Part shown: positions 1 through 7,377 of the stretch, piece by piece | Layout of the letters: every line of letters begins with the position of its first letter | How positions within the stretch are numbered: the first letter of the stretch is position 1 | From: SYFY01 sp031385325 | GTDB lineage: Bacteria; Pseudomonadota; Gammaproteobacteria; Pseudomonadales; Azotimanducaceae | DNA length: 39,112 nt | Assembly: GCA_031385325.1 (NCBI GenBank) | Contig: JANNBJ010000235.1 | Location: forward strand, 1 to 39,112 | Reading direction: 5' to 3' | Notes under the pieces: generated by a model | Seen by the model: the letters and a program-made list of their open reading frames with translations, nothing else | Database searches by the model: none | What the model was told of the DNA's origin: nothing | Translations under genes and position numbers: made by a program

Positions 1-183
1 CCTCCGCGTGCTCGACGTGCTGTCAAGCACGCCTGCGCGCACGCAGGTCCGCGCCACCCAGCGTTTTCACTACTCTCGACGCCCTCGCTACGATACTTCA
101 TGAATAGTGCGGGCTAGAGGACGGCTTGTCAGTCTGAACCGGTTCTGTGTCTGCACACACAACGTTCCATCTGGCCTCAATAC
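1..183. other. Left edge, no assignable gene
   Basis: No complete gene is visible here. A plus-strand frame is open from base 2 to a TGA at 101-103 (33 codons), and another from base 1 to a TAG at 115-117. Either could be the tail of a gene lying to the left. Neither peptide resembles a family I recognise, so none is called. The neighbouring YdeI-type gene ends at 184 on the minus strand, so any gene entering from the left would be convergent with it. Confidence 0.3.
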
Positions 184-786
184 CTACCCTCTATATTTAT
201 CGTTAAGCCCTCTACCCTCTCGAATCCAGGGCAGGATCAGCGCCATTCGTTTCTGGACCGTGGCATCCGTTCTGGCGAGTGTGATGTGCTCCGCGTACTC
301 CCTTCTGCGCGTCAACGACAAAACATCAAAAGCCTCGGCCAACTTTGGGTCCTGAACTAACGCATCAAGCAGCGCCTGAGGCATATCAATGGGTTTGCCG
401 CGCTCGGGTAAAATCCTGGCCCCCTGCTTCGCGAGGCTAATGGCCCGTCTTGTGTAGCCCAGAACTGAAAGGGTATCTACACGTTGCTGCTGATCGAATC
501 GCCACTGTCGTTGCGCCTTCGTCGATGCCTGAGGTGAAATCAGAACTCCCAGTGGATCATCCAGCAGTGCGCCCTGATAGAACCACAGCCCGGCGTATGA
601 CTTGAACGCAACCAGACCGACTACAAGCGTGCCTGCATGGCTATAACATGGGGATCCCCACTTGACGGTCTCATCGAGGGGTAAGGTCAGTAGCGACGCC
701 CGAAGGGTTGAGAGCAGCGAATGCCACTCTCCTTTCGACGTTATCCAGCCGTCAATTGCCGCGAGGGTCGGCGTTGCCTTCAACAT
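184..786 (-). CDS. YdeI/OmdA-type DUF1801 protein
   Basis: This 200-residue protein resembles the YdeI / OmpD-associated (OmdA) group. An N-terminal DUF1801-like fold carries the typical 'VKWGSPCYSHAG' stretch (about residues 42-53) followed by a 'GLWFYQGALL' segment. The C-terminal half (about 130-200) contains the Ala/Leu-rich region and the 'SLTRRREYAEHI' helix common to these proteins. Biochemical function is unknown; some relatives are annotated as bacteriocin-protection proteins. Its start overlaps the end of the upstream SRPBCC gene by 35 bases, so the PPOX, SRPBCC and YdeI genes are probably co-transcribed. The overlap is unusually long and a slightly later start is possible. Confidence 0.8.
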   Translation of the reverse strand: MLKATPTLAAIDGWITSKGEWHSLLSTLRASLLTLPLDETVKWGSPCYSHAGTLVVGLVAFKSYAGLWFYQGALLDDPLGVLISPQASTKAQRQWRFDQQQRVDTLSVLGYTRRAISLAKQGARILPERGKPIDMPQALLDALVQDPKLAEAFDVLSLTRRREYAEHITLARTDATVQKRMALILPWIREGRGLNDKYRG

Positions 787-1264
787 AATTCAATAGCCGT
801 TTCAACTGTCCGCCCTGAACCGCATCGACGGGGCCAGCCATGGCCTCGAGCTCTGCTGATGCAGGTCCTGCAACAGAGTATCGATAGGTCAGCCGGGCTC
901 CCTTGTCGATGGCGACCAGTTCGAAATCCATGACTCCAGTTACAGGCATGCTCTGCAGCGGACCAAGCCCGCCTTGCATGCGTAGAAATTTACCCGGATC
1001 AGCATAGAGAACGCGCAGGTGCTCAATGCTGCCACCATTCGGGAAGTGCTCGCAGAAACAGCCTTGTGCACGCGCATCCAGAGAGAAATTCTGCGCGTCG
1101 CCAGTGTAGGAATGATCCGCGTCCCACCAGCGTGAAACGTCCTGGGTCAGCGCCACGTAGACTTCATCCGGACCGACAGGAAAATCGATGACGTGCTCGG
1201 AGACAAAGCCGTCTGCAGAAGCAGATAACACTTTTGCCACCATCACCCACGCCAGAACGCCCAT
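752..1264 (-). CDS. SRPBCC (AHSA1/polyketide cyclase-like) domain protein
   Basis: This 170-residue protein has a START-like SRPBCC fold pattern: 'HVIDFPVGPDEVYVALTQDVSRWWDADHS' broken across residues 24-52, then 'GGSIEHLRVLYADPGKFLRM' and 'SMPVTGVMDFELVAIDKGARLTYRY'. These folds form a hydrophobic ligand cavity; the ligand cannot be read from sequence. A short hydrophobic N-terminus (about 1-17) followed by 'SASADGF' looks like a secretion signal, and related proteins often carry one, so a periplasmic location is plausible. The start codon overlaps the stop of the upstream PPOX gene (TGATG at 1262-1266), indicating translational coupling. Confidence 0.75.
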   Translation of the reverse strand: MGVLAWVMVAKVLSASADGFVSEHVIDFPVGPDEVYVALTQDVSRWWDADHSYTGDAQNFSLDARAQGCFCEHFPNGGSIEHLRVLYADPGKFLRMQGGLGPLQSMPVTGVMDFELVAIDKGARLTYRYSVAGPASAELEAMAGPVDAVQGGQLKRLLNYVEGNADPRGN

Positions 1265-1761
1265 CAGAATGAAGTACCGGGGGTGTAATAACGATCATGC
1301 CAGATGCCCATTCCTTCTTCTCCCTGTAGCGGCATGCGCCACGTCTTCACGTCAGCACTCCCAAGCACCAAGCGGAACAGCCCACGCGGCTGATTGATCG
1401 TGTTGCGAATATAGCCATCGGCACCGGCTTCATCGACATAACGCCGCGCGATGCGACGATAACGTTCCCGCCAGATGTCATCGTTACCGATGTCATGAAC
1501 CAGTTCCGCGCGACCTTCCACGAGCACCTTTCGGTATGGCAATGGTTGTTCATCGATACAGAGGGCAACACGCGGATCTCGACGCAGACAGGCGAACCAC
1601 TCGGATTTCTCTCGCGGAGTAAACCAGATGGCCCCTTCTTCATGCAGGAACCAGATCGGTGTGACCAGTGGTCTGCCGTCTGCACGTACGACGGCGATCC
1701 GCATCAGAACACCGCGTTCGCCTAGAAAAGTATCGCGTTCGTTGTCGGTCAGATGGGGCAC
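1264..1761 (-). CDS. Pyridoxamine 5'-phosphate oxidase-fold (PPOX) protein
   Basis: This 165-residue protein shows the split-barrel flavin-binding pattern of PPOX-class proteins: an N-terminal 'MRIAVVRADGRPLVTPIWF' strand pair (about 20-38), 'GAIWFTPREKSEWFACLRRD' with conserved basic and aromatic residues (about 43-62), then 'RVALCIDEQ' and 'VLVEGRAELV'. Such proteins bind FMN, F420 or heme and reduce varied substrates, and the length suits this family. It is the first gene of a three-gene minus-strand group, its stop overlapping the SRPBCC start. The specific cofactor and substrate cannot be told from sequence alone. Confidence 0.8.
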   Translation of the reverse strand: MPHLTDNERDTFLGERGVLMRIAVVRADGRPLVTPIWFLHEEGAIWFTPREKSEWFACLRRDPRVALCIDEQPLPYRKVLVEGRAELVHDIGNDDIWRERYRRIARRYVDEAGADGYIRNTINQPRGLFRLVLGSADVKTWRMPLQGEEGMGIWHDRYYTPGTSF

Positions 1762-1792
1762 TCAATTCACTCGCATGGGTTGAAACACGCAC

Positions 1793-2728
1793 TCAAGCGA
1801 GTACGACCTGTCGTAGCATGTCGCGATAACCGCGGCGGATCTCCATCGACGACTCAAGCCCCTTGCTCACCAGTAGTCGATGCAGACGTGGCAATCGGTA
1901 AAACGGACAGCTCACCAAAAGGTGATGTTCAAGATGATAGTTGACTCGATAGGGGGCGATGAACGCACGCTCAAACCAGTTGGCGAGCGTGGTGCGTGTA
2001 TTGCGCAGCCGATCATCGTTGTCAGGCACCGCTCCATGTTCGGCAATATTGCGAAGCCTGGTGATCAATCGATTCCAGGTCAGTGCCGGGACCCACCAGA
2101 GGAGGAAGTACAGGTACCAATGACCGGAGATTGTGAAGCCGACCAGAAATGCCGCATTGATGAGGATGTTCGCACCCAGTCGATCCACCCCGTTATGCAG
2201 ACGCTCACCTGCGGTGCTGCCACTGAAGGCCGCTCGAAAACCAGCACCGTATTGTTTGAAGCCCGTCTGACCGGTGAGATCACGAATGATTTTCCTGCGC
2301 AGGCTTGATCGCGCAATCGGAAACGGTTTGGACAATCCCAGATCCGGATCGTTGGCCTGTTGGGTATATTGATGGTGCCCGAGGTGGACCTTTCGATACG
2401 CGTGAATGGTGCCTCCCAGCAATGGCCGATTCATCAGCCACTGCGCAGCCCAATCATTCAATGCGCGATTGCGCAGCAACGTGTAGTGCGCGGCGTCATG
2501 GGACAACACCCCTAGTCCGAGCTGCCGTGTACCGATGACGACGATGCCGAACAGAACTGTGAAAGGATTGGTCCAGAGCGATACCACGATCCAGGTGCCG
2601 ACAATCACCGCCCAGCAATGAAAGATCGCCCACCACGCCTGCCACGAATCCAGATCACGAAAATCAGCGATTTCTTCGGTGGTGAAGAAATCACGTGAAC
2701 GTTGAAGCGTAACGGCGTGGTCAGTCAT
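1793..2728 (-). CDS. Fatty acid desaturase family protein
   Basis: This 311-residue membrane protein has the three histidine boxes of membrane di-iron desaturases: 'HDAAHYTLL' near residue 77, 'HLGHHQYTQ' near residue 116, and 'NYHLEHHLLVSCPFYRLP' near residue 263, plus 'NIAEHGAV'. Hydrophobic segments lie at about 33-65 and 180-215. Enzymes of this family introduce a double bond into, or hydroxylate, lipid acyl chains at the cytoplasmic membrane, using O2 and an electron donor. The 5' end faces a divergent intergenic region that holds an inverted-repeat element. No strong Shine-Dalgarno sequence precedes the chosen ATG. The regiospecificity cannot be inferred. Confidence 0.88.
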   Translation of the reverse strand: MTDHAVTLQRSRDFFTTEEIADFRDLDSWQAWWAIFHCWAVIVGTWIVVSLWTNPFTVLFGIVVIGTRQLGLGVLSHDAAHYTLLRNRALNDWAAQWLMNRPLLGGTIHAYRKVHLGHHQYTQQANDPDLGLSKPFPIARSSLRRKIIRDLTGQTGFKQYGAGFRAAFSGSTAGERLHNGVDRLGANILINAAFLVGFTISGHWYLYFLLWWVPALTWNRLITRLRNIAEHGAVPDNDDRLRNTRTTLANWFERAFIAPYRVNYHLEHHLLVSCPFYRLPRLHRLLVSKGLESSMEIRRGYRDMLRQVVLA

Positions 2729-2809
2729 GATCGGATTCTACACCCGCGTCCCTTGGCCAAAACAGGTAGCACGGTTGCTTGTACGAAAGGAAAGGAGCAG
2801 TCGTTGTGC

Positions 2810-2978
2810 CCAGGAGTCTGCGCGGCAGAAGATCGACGTGCTACGGCGGTGCCACTTCGGTCCGATTTTCCTTTCGCTTTCGTCACATCGCACCCACTAT
2901 GCTCCTCAATCGAACGAAAAATCAGCCTCGAATTGACACTCGCCTCGCGTCGCCGCCTTCTGCCGCGCAGACTCCTAG
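2810..2978. mobile_element. MITE-like inverted-repeat element, copy 1
   Basis: A 169-bp segment is bounded by perfect 20-bp inverted repeats at 2812-2831 and 2957-2976, left end AGGAGTCTGCGCGGCAGAAG. The outer tetranucleotides are CCAG on the left and CTAG on the right. It has no transposase. The interior shares motifs with copy 2 at 6348-6533, notably a G+C-rich 'GCGG/CCGGTG' block, 'CGGTCC(A/G)(A/T)TTTT', and 'CACTATG(C)(T/G)CCTC' followed by 'AAAAA'. The terminal repeats of the two copies agree only at the outer bases (AGGAG..CTG), so they are diverged relatives. It lies between the desaturase and the DUF6886 gene and abuts the latter's conserved N-terminus. Confidence 0.72.
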
Positions 2979-3501
2979 CCTGTTTCACTTCAGTGAGGAT
3001 CCTGCTATTACGTCCTTTGTACCGCGCCCGGTCCACACGCCATCCGCACGACCGCAGGGCTTCGAGTGGCTGAACGGACCACTGGTCTGGGCGATTGATG
3101 AGTGGCATCAGCCGATGTACCTCTTTCCCCGGCAGTGCCCGCGTATCCTGATCTGGCCCGTTGCAACCACCACCGCAGCAGATCGAATGACCTACTTCGG
3201 CGAGACAAACTCCCGAATGCAGGCTTATATCGAACCGCCATGGCAGCAGACCCTGGAGGAGAGCCGCCTGTTTCGATATGAGATGCCTGCAGATTCATTC
3301 ACATCGCTCGATGACGCCGGCATGTGGGTATCGCACAGGTCAGTGATCCCGATCGAACGCACAGAAATTGCTGATCTCCAGGCTGCACTGTGTCTTGATG
3401 GCGTGGAGCTGCACGTCGTTCCGGCCTTGAAGGCTCTGAATCACCTCTGGCAGACGACGTTGCACGTGAGTGACATTCGATTGCGCAATGCGCGCAACTG
3501 A
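2899..3501 (+). CDS. DUF6886 family protein, start displaced by mobile element
   Basis: From 'LFHFSEDPAITSF' (codon at 2980) to the stop, the protein follows the DUF6886 pattern: 'WLNGPLVWAIDEWHQPMYLFPR', given here only in part, then 'CPRILIWP', 'DDAGMWVSHRSVIP' and a C-terminal 'TLHVSDIRLRNA'. The function of the family is unknown. Relatives normally begin with Met or Met-Arg just before LFHFSED. Here that position follows directly on the right terminal repeat of the inverted-repeat element, and no ATG or GTG is present there. The nearest in-frame ATG is 2899, inside the element, giving 200 residues with about 27 element-derived ones. A CTG start at 2980 (173 residues) or loss of expression is also possible. 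Confidence 0.68.
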   Translation: MLLNRTKNQPRIDTRLASPPSAAQTPSLFHFSEDPAITSFVPRPVHTPSARPQGFEWLNGPLVWAIDEWHQPMYLFPRQCPRILIWPVATTTAADRMTYFGETNSRMQAYIEPPWQQTLEESRLFRYEMPADSFTSLDDAGMWVSHRSVIPIERTEIADLQAALCLDGVELHVVPALKALNHLWQTTLHVSDIRLRNARN

Positions 3502-3526
3502 CTGTTTCGCTCCTCGAGTCGACGCG

Positions 3527-3885
3527 TTACCAGCGATACCCCAACCCCACTGAAACTACCGGGAAGTACTTGTACTCATCCGTGTCATCTTCAAACGCCG
3601 CGCGCTCGGCATCGGCATCGGATTGCAATCGGGTGCACGTAACGGTCGGTACAGCGGCGCCACAGGTCACATTGAGATCAAACGACGGTGAGCCCTGAAA
3701 CACCACACCCAGATCTCCACTGATGGCCAGCCCGCCATCAGCACCCGGCGACTTCGAGAAGCCCGCGCCGAGGTTTCCCAATGACCCGTGCCAGATCCTG
3801 AAGCGGCCATGACAGGACTCGCACCCAGCACAGCGAACAATGTGCAGGCGGTCGTGGAGAGTCGATTGCGGTTCAATTGCGACAT
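3527..3885 (-). pseudogene. Decayed outer-membrane beta-barrel protein
   Basis: Two reading frames together show a broken gene. An ATG at 3885, preceded by an AGAGG Shine-Dalgarno, begins a clean signal peptide (MSQLNRNRLSTTACTLFAVL, then GASPVMA) running to about 3800. The frame then turns to non-outer-membrane-like sequence. The shifted minus frame from about 3795 encodes a typical barrel C-terminus: 'LAISGDLGVVFQGSPSFDLN', an acidic 'DADAERAAFEDDTDEYKYFP' region and terminal 'VVSVGLGYRW', ending at 3527. Intact relatives of this OmpW-like group have more than 200 residues, so most of the barrel is missing and there is a frameshift. Function was presumably an outer-membrane protein; the product is probably no longer made. 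Confidence 0.7.
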
Positions 3886-4113
3886 GCTGACCTCTTCTTG
3901 TTTGGAGCGGGTGGTGTGTGTTGGGAAAGCGGGAACTGCGGAGAATATAGCGAGTGCGGGGACATCCGCGAATGGTAGCCATGCGGACCTCGGACGCTCA
4001 GAGACACTCATCCCATATCCGGAAAAAACAAGCTCGTCATGCGCGCCTATCCCTGTTGCCTGGTTCAGGCCACAATCAACGGCTTGCCCTCCAACGAGCC
4101 GAAGCCGACTTTC

Positions 4114-5520
4114 ATGCAAGCACTTTCATTGACCGGTACACCGGCCGCCGGCCCGCTCGGCTACCACAGCTGGGCACTCTTCGAGTGGGCTCGAAACCCT
4201 TACGTCATTCTCGTCACGATTTATATCTTTGCGCCCTATTTCACCACGACAGTGGCTCCGAACCCCGTTGAAGGCCAAAGCCTGCTGGGGTTCAACAACA
4301 CGATTTCAGGTCTGATCATTGCGTTGACTGCACCCTTTCTCGGCGCCATCGCGGATCGACGTGGCCGGCGCAAACCGTGGATCGTCGCCTTCGTCAGCAT
4401 CATGGTGCCAGCCGCCTACCTGCTGTGGTGGTCCATGCCTGGCGGTGGTGGTATCGGCATTCCGGCAACACTGGCACTGATGGTGGTTGTCAGCATCGCC
4501 TTCGAGTATTCGGCGGTATTCCACAACGCGATGTTGCCAAGCGTCGCGCCGGTCGCCAAAGTTGGCGTGATTTCCGGTTACGCGCTTGCCTACGGCAACA
4601 TCGCCGGTCTGTTGCTGATGGTGTTTGTGCTCTATGCCTTTGCGCTGCCGGGGACTACCGAGTGGTCCTTCATACCCGACGCTCCGCTTTTTGGTCTGGA
4701 CCAGTCCACCTCTGAACAAGATCGAATCGTCGCTCCGCTGGCTGCCGTGTGGATGCTCCTGTTCACGTTGCCCCTCATGTTATTCACGCCCGATGGCAAG
4801 GATGCCAGCGGCTCAGTCAGCGCTGCAGTGCGGGATGGGCTGCGCAGTGTCTGGGAAACGGTACAACGGCTGCGTCACTATCAGAACATGGCGCTGTATC
4901 TGATCTCGCGCATGATCTTCAATGACGGCATGGTAGGCGTGCTGATCTTTGGCGGCGTTTATGCTGCCGGCACCTTTGGCTGGGATACCACGACGATGCT
5001 GATTCTGGGCATCATTTCGAGTTTTTCGGCTGCGGTAGGCGCGATCATCGGCGGCTGGCTCGATGATGCACTGGGTTCACGAAAGGCAGTACTCATTGCC
5101 ATTGGCGGCACCGCCGGTCTGTTAGCCATAGGCGTCAACATACAGCCGCACATGATCCTGTTCATGCCCTACGACAACAGCGAACCGGTCTGGGCATCGC
5201 CGTATTTTTCAACGCTGCCCGAGTTGCTGTTTTTCCTCAACAATCAGCTCTTTGCGATGTTCATCACCGTCGGCTTCGCCTCCTCCCGGACCATGATGGC
5301 CCGAATCGCCCCGCCGTCCATGATGACTCAGTTTTTTGGACTGTATGCGCTGTCGGGCACAGCCACTGCATTCCTGGCACCGTTGCTGGTCGGCACGTTT
5401 ACCCGGTATTTCGAGAGCCAGCGCGCCGGTTACTCCTCGCTGATCATTCTGCTCACCGTGGGCTTCTGCATGATGTTCTTTGTTCGGGAAGAACAGGCGG
5501 TCGCACACAGGGACGGCTGA
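4114..5520 (+). CDS. UMF1/Atg22-type MFS transporter
   Basis: This protein of about 468 residues has roughly 12 hydrophobic segments. The N-terminus 'YHSWALFEWARNPYVILVTI' has the 'WAxyDWAnS/P'-like pattern of the UMF1 (Atg22-like) MFS family, followed by 'APFLGAIADRRGRRKPWI', the MFS loop 2-3 motif (about residues 75-92). Later, 'GGWLDDALGSRKAVLIAIGG' is the matching loop of the second half. Substrates of bacterial members are poorly known. The ATG at 4114 is chosen because the conserved region begins soon after; an ATG at 4039 would add 25 residues of unlikely composition. No clear Shine-Dalgarno is seen for either. It is divergent from the decayed barrel gene. Confidence 0.82.
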   Translation: MQALSLTGTPAAGPLGYHSWALFEWARNPYVILVTIYIFAPYFTTTVAPNPVEGQSLLGFNNTISGLIIALTAPFLGAIADRRGRRKPWIVAFVSIMVPAAYLLWWSMPGGGGIGIPATLALMVVVSIAFEYSAVFHNAMLPSVAPVAKVGVISGYALAYGNIAGLLLMVFVLYAFALPGTTEWSFIPDAPLFGLDQSTSEQDRIVAPLAAVWMLLFTLPLMLFTPDGKDASGSVSAAVRDGLRSVWETVQRLRHYQNMALYLISRMIFNDGMVGVLIFGGVYAAGTFGWDTTTMLILGIISSFSAAVGAIIGGWLDDALGSRKAVLIAIGGTAGLLAIGVNIQPHMILFMPYDNSEPVWASPYFSTLPELLFFLNNQLFAMFITVGFASSRTMMARIAPPSMMTQFFGLYALSGTATAFLAPLLVGTFTRYFESQRAGYSSLIILLTVGFCMMFFVREEQAVAHRDG

Positions 5521-5594
5521 TCAGGTTGCAAACGAGGACGTACAGGGTCGCACGGCACTACAATGTGATGATTCTCAGTAATGGACCACACTGA

Positions 5595-6005
5595 ATGAAC
5601 AAGACACTACGTCGCATCGGGAGCTTCTCCGCTTCCCTGTTGTTGAGCGCCCTGTTGTTGAGCGCCCTGTCGTTGAACGGCTGCGCGCTGCAGTACATCC
5701 CACCGGCAGATGGTCGCGTCTCAGTGATCGACCTGATCATGTTTGGCAACCTGTACGTCAACAAGTCCGTCACCAGCTACGGGCATCTGGTCGTCGACCC
5801 GACCGGCGGCGCCGCCACACTGTTCTTTCACGCCGATCACGCGGCTCGGCGTGGCGAGCGATTGGCGCTGCCGATTACGTTTACGCCGGATGTGGACGAG
5901 AAAAAATTGAAGGGCTGCAATGGGCAGGAAGTGCTCATGCGCGGGGTGATCACGAAGACACCTACGGGGATTTCGCTGCAATCAGGCAACGATTTCGTCT
6001 GCTGA
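5595..6005 (+). CDS. Predicted lipoprotein of unknown function
   Basis: This 136-residue protein has a lipoprotein signal peptide with lipobox 'LSLNGC' and acylated Cys at position 30. The mature part (about 106 residues) contains 'GRVSVIDLIMFGNLYVNKSV', 'GHLVVDPTGGAATLFFHAD' and two further cysteines near the C-terminus (C112 or so and the last residue). I do not recognise the family. The body hints at a small beta-rich periplasmic domain in which a measured output is tied to 'NGQEVLMRGVITKT', somewhat OB-fold like, but this is only an impression. The signal peptide is encoded by a 15-bp tandem repeat. It lies downstream of the MFS gene on the same strand, 74 bases away. Confidence 0.75.
   Translation: MNKTLRRIGSFSASLLLSALLLSALSLNGCALQYIPPADGRVSVIDLIMFGNLYVNKSVTSYGHLVVDPTGGAATLFFHADHAARRGERLALPITFTPDVDEKKLKGCNGQEVLMRGVITKTPTGISLQSGNDFVC
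5636..5680 (+). repeat. 15-bp tandem repeat within a signal peptide
   Basis: Three adjacent 15-bp units occur. The first two (5636-5650 and 5651-5665) are identical, CCTGTTGTTGAGCGC, and the third (5666-5680) is degenerate, CCTGTCGTTGAACGG. The unit length is a multiple of three, so the reading frame is kept, and each unit encodes a Leu-Leu-Ser-Ala-like block of the hydrophobic core. Slippage would lengthen or shorten the signal peptide by five residues. Confidence 0.85.
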
Positions 6006-6058
6006 TCCGGGAGCTACTGCCCAAGAGGGACGCCAGGGTACTGAGCCCGTGCCACTTG

Positions 6059-6077
6059 CCTGATCGCAAGGATCAGG
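6059..6077. terminator. Possible bidirectional hairpin between convergent genes
   Basis: CCTGATC (6059-6065) and GATCAGG (6071-6077) form a 7-bp stem with a GCAAG loop. It sits between the lipoprotein gene (plus strand, ends 6005) and the glutaredoxin-like gene (minus strand, ends 6073), overlapping the latter's stop codon. No T-tract follows on either strand, so intrinsic termination is doubtful. Confidence 0.3.
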
Positions 6078-6321
6078 CCTGGGCTCCCAGATATTCAATG
6101 ATGTCGGCTGATTCATACAGCCATTGTGTACCGGTGTCTCGATCGATCCGCAGACAGGGCACCATGGTCCGGCCACCTCCACGAGCCAGCTCCTGCATGG
6201 CGGCAGGTTCACGGTGGATATCCCGTAGCTGAATCGGAATGTTCCTGGTCTCCAGAAACCGCAGCACCCTGCGGCAGAACGGACAGGAGTCGTATTTGTA
6301 GAGTTGATAACGTTCGCTCAT
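6073..6321 (-). CDS. Glutaredoxin-like / GST N-terminal domain protein
   Basis: This 82-residue single-domain thioredoxin-fold protein has 'YKYDSCPFCRRVLRFLE' with a CPFC redox site (C13, C16), 'MVPCLRID' with the cis-Pro position, and 'LYESADIIEYL', a glutathione-binding signature shared by glutaredoxins and GST N-terminal domains. The protein probably reduces disulfides or glutathionylated thiols in the cytoplasm. Its length fits a dithiol glutaredoxin. It is transcribed divergently from a DsbA-like thiol oxidase gene, and the intergenic space between them is largely filled by an inverted-repeat element. Confidence 0.85.
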   Translation of the reverse strand: MSERYQLYKYDSCPFCRRVLRFLETRNIPIQLRDIHREPAAMQELARGGGRTMVPCLRIDRDTGTQWLYESADIIEYLGAQA

Positions 6322-6347
6322 GGGGCAAGTATAACCACCTCGGCGCC

Positions 6348-6533
6348 CTAGGAGCCTGTCGGACTTGAGACTGATCTACTGCGCCGGTGGGAAGAGCGGT
6401 CCATTTTTCCCCGATTTCTCGTTGCCCCCGTGTTTCCTTTGGAAAGGCCCACTATGCGCCTCGAAATCGCGAAAAACTGTCCTCGCTCTCCCACTCGGCT
6501 CGCGACGATCGCTCAAGTCCGACAGGCTCCTAG
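6348..6533. mobile_element. MITE-like inverted-repeat element, copy 2
   Basis: A 186-bp segment is bounded by perfect 22-bp inverted repeats at 6348-6369 and 6512-6533, with outer end CTAGGAGCCTGTCGGACTTG on the left and its complement on the right. It encodes no transposase. The interior is itself partly self-complementary (a 'CGATTTC' block near 6412 against 'GAAATCG' near 6461, and 'TTTTTC' against 'GAAAAA'), so the whole unit can fold into a long hairpin. The CTAG ends match the YTAR target duplication known for some IS5-family elements, which would make this a non-autonomous derivative; that link is an inference. It lies in the divergent region between the glutaredoxin-like and DsbA-like genes. 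Confidence 0.82.
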
Positions 6534-6590
6534 ACCACAGACCAGTGATCGCCGCCCATTTTCATGACCACGGCAGCAACAGGTATCAAC

Positions 6591-7295
6591 ATGGCCAAAC
6601 CACAGGTAACACCACCCCGCATCAGGAAAATCCAGATTGCCGTCCTTGCCTTTGTTGCAACCGCAGCTGCTCTGCTTGGCGTCTACGGGCTGCTGTACAG
6701 CAGCGGCGTCACGGAAGGCGCATTCACCGAAGGCGAGCACTACACCAGAATTGACGCCGGCGTTCGTACACGTCCGGGCGATCCGATTGAAGTCATCGAG
6801 TTCTTCTCCTTCGGCTGTGTCCACTGCAAGAACTTCGATCCCCTGATCGAAGAATGGCAAGCCGCCCAATCAACCGAAGACGTCAGTTTCCGGCGCCAAC
6901 CGGTTTCCTTCAGTCCCACCTGGGCAATCCTTGGACAGACCTTTCTGACCCTGCAGGACCTGGGTATCGAAGAAGAAAATCACGAGCGTCTCTTCAAGGC
7001 GATTCACGATCAGGGCAAACAATTTATCTCGGTGGAGATGATCGCCGACTTCATCGACGGCCATGGTGCAACGGCGGAAGAGTTCATGCGCGCGTTCAAC
7101 TCGCCAACAGTGCGCAGAGGCGCAGCCGAGTTTGAAAGTATGCAGACACGCTACGCCGTGCAGAGCGTGCCGACCATCGCTGTAGCCGGCAAGTACATGG
7201 TGAAGATGGAGGTCGGTCGCAAGCGCGCTCTGGACGTGGTTGATTACCTGATCGCTCTCGAGCACAACGGTGGCAGCGCGCCTGCAGCCAAATAA
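6591..7295 (+). CDS. DsbA-like thiol:disulfide oxidase, membrane-anchored
   Basis: This 234-residue protein has an N-terminal hydrophobic segment (about 16-38) without an obvious cleavage site, so it is probably anchored facing the periplasm. The DsbA-type thioredoxin domain follows: 'EVIEFFSFGCVHCKNFDP' with active site CVHC (canonical CPHC), an inserted helical domain ('FLTLQDLG...ERLFKAIHDQGK'), and the cis-Pro loop 'QSVPTIAVAGKY'. Its role would be oxidative folding of exported proteins. The ATG at 6591 is preferred, since relatives start close to the membrane segment; an ATG at 6564 would add nine residues. Its promoter must lie in or beside the inverted-repeat element ending at 6533. 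Confidence 0.87.
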   Translation: MAKPQVTPPRIRKIQIAVLAFVATAAALLGVYGLLYSSGVTEGAFTEGEHYTRIDAGVRTRPGDPIEVIEFFSFGCVHCKNFDPLIEEWQAAQSTEDVSFRRQPVSFSPTWAILGQTFLTLQDLGIEEENHERLFKAIHDQGKQFISVEMIADFIDGHGATAEEFMRAFNSPTVRRGAAEFESMQTRYAVQSVPTIAVAGKYMVKMEVGRKRALDVVDYLIALEHNGGSAPAAK

Positions 7296-7377
7296 GCGGC
7301 GGCCAAACCCCGCGACGTGTCAGCGATTCACGGAAAGCAGGATCGGTCAGACCGCCCAATGATCGTCGGTTCGATTT

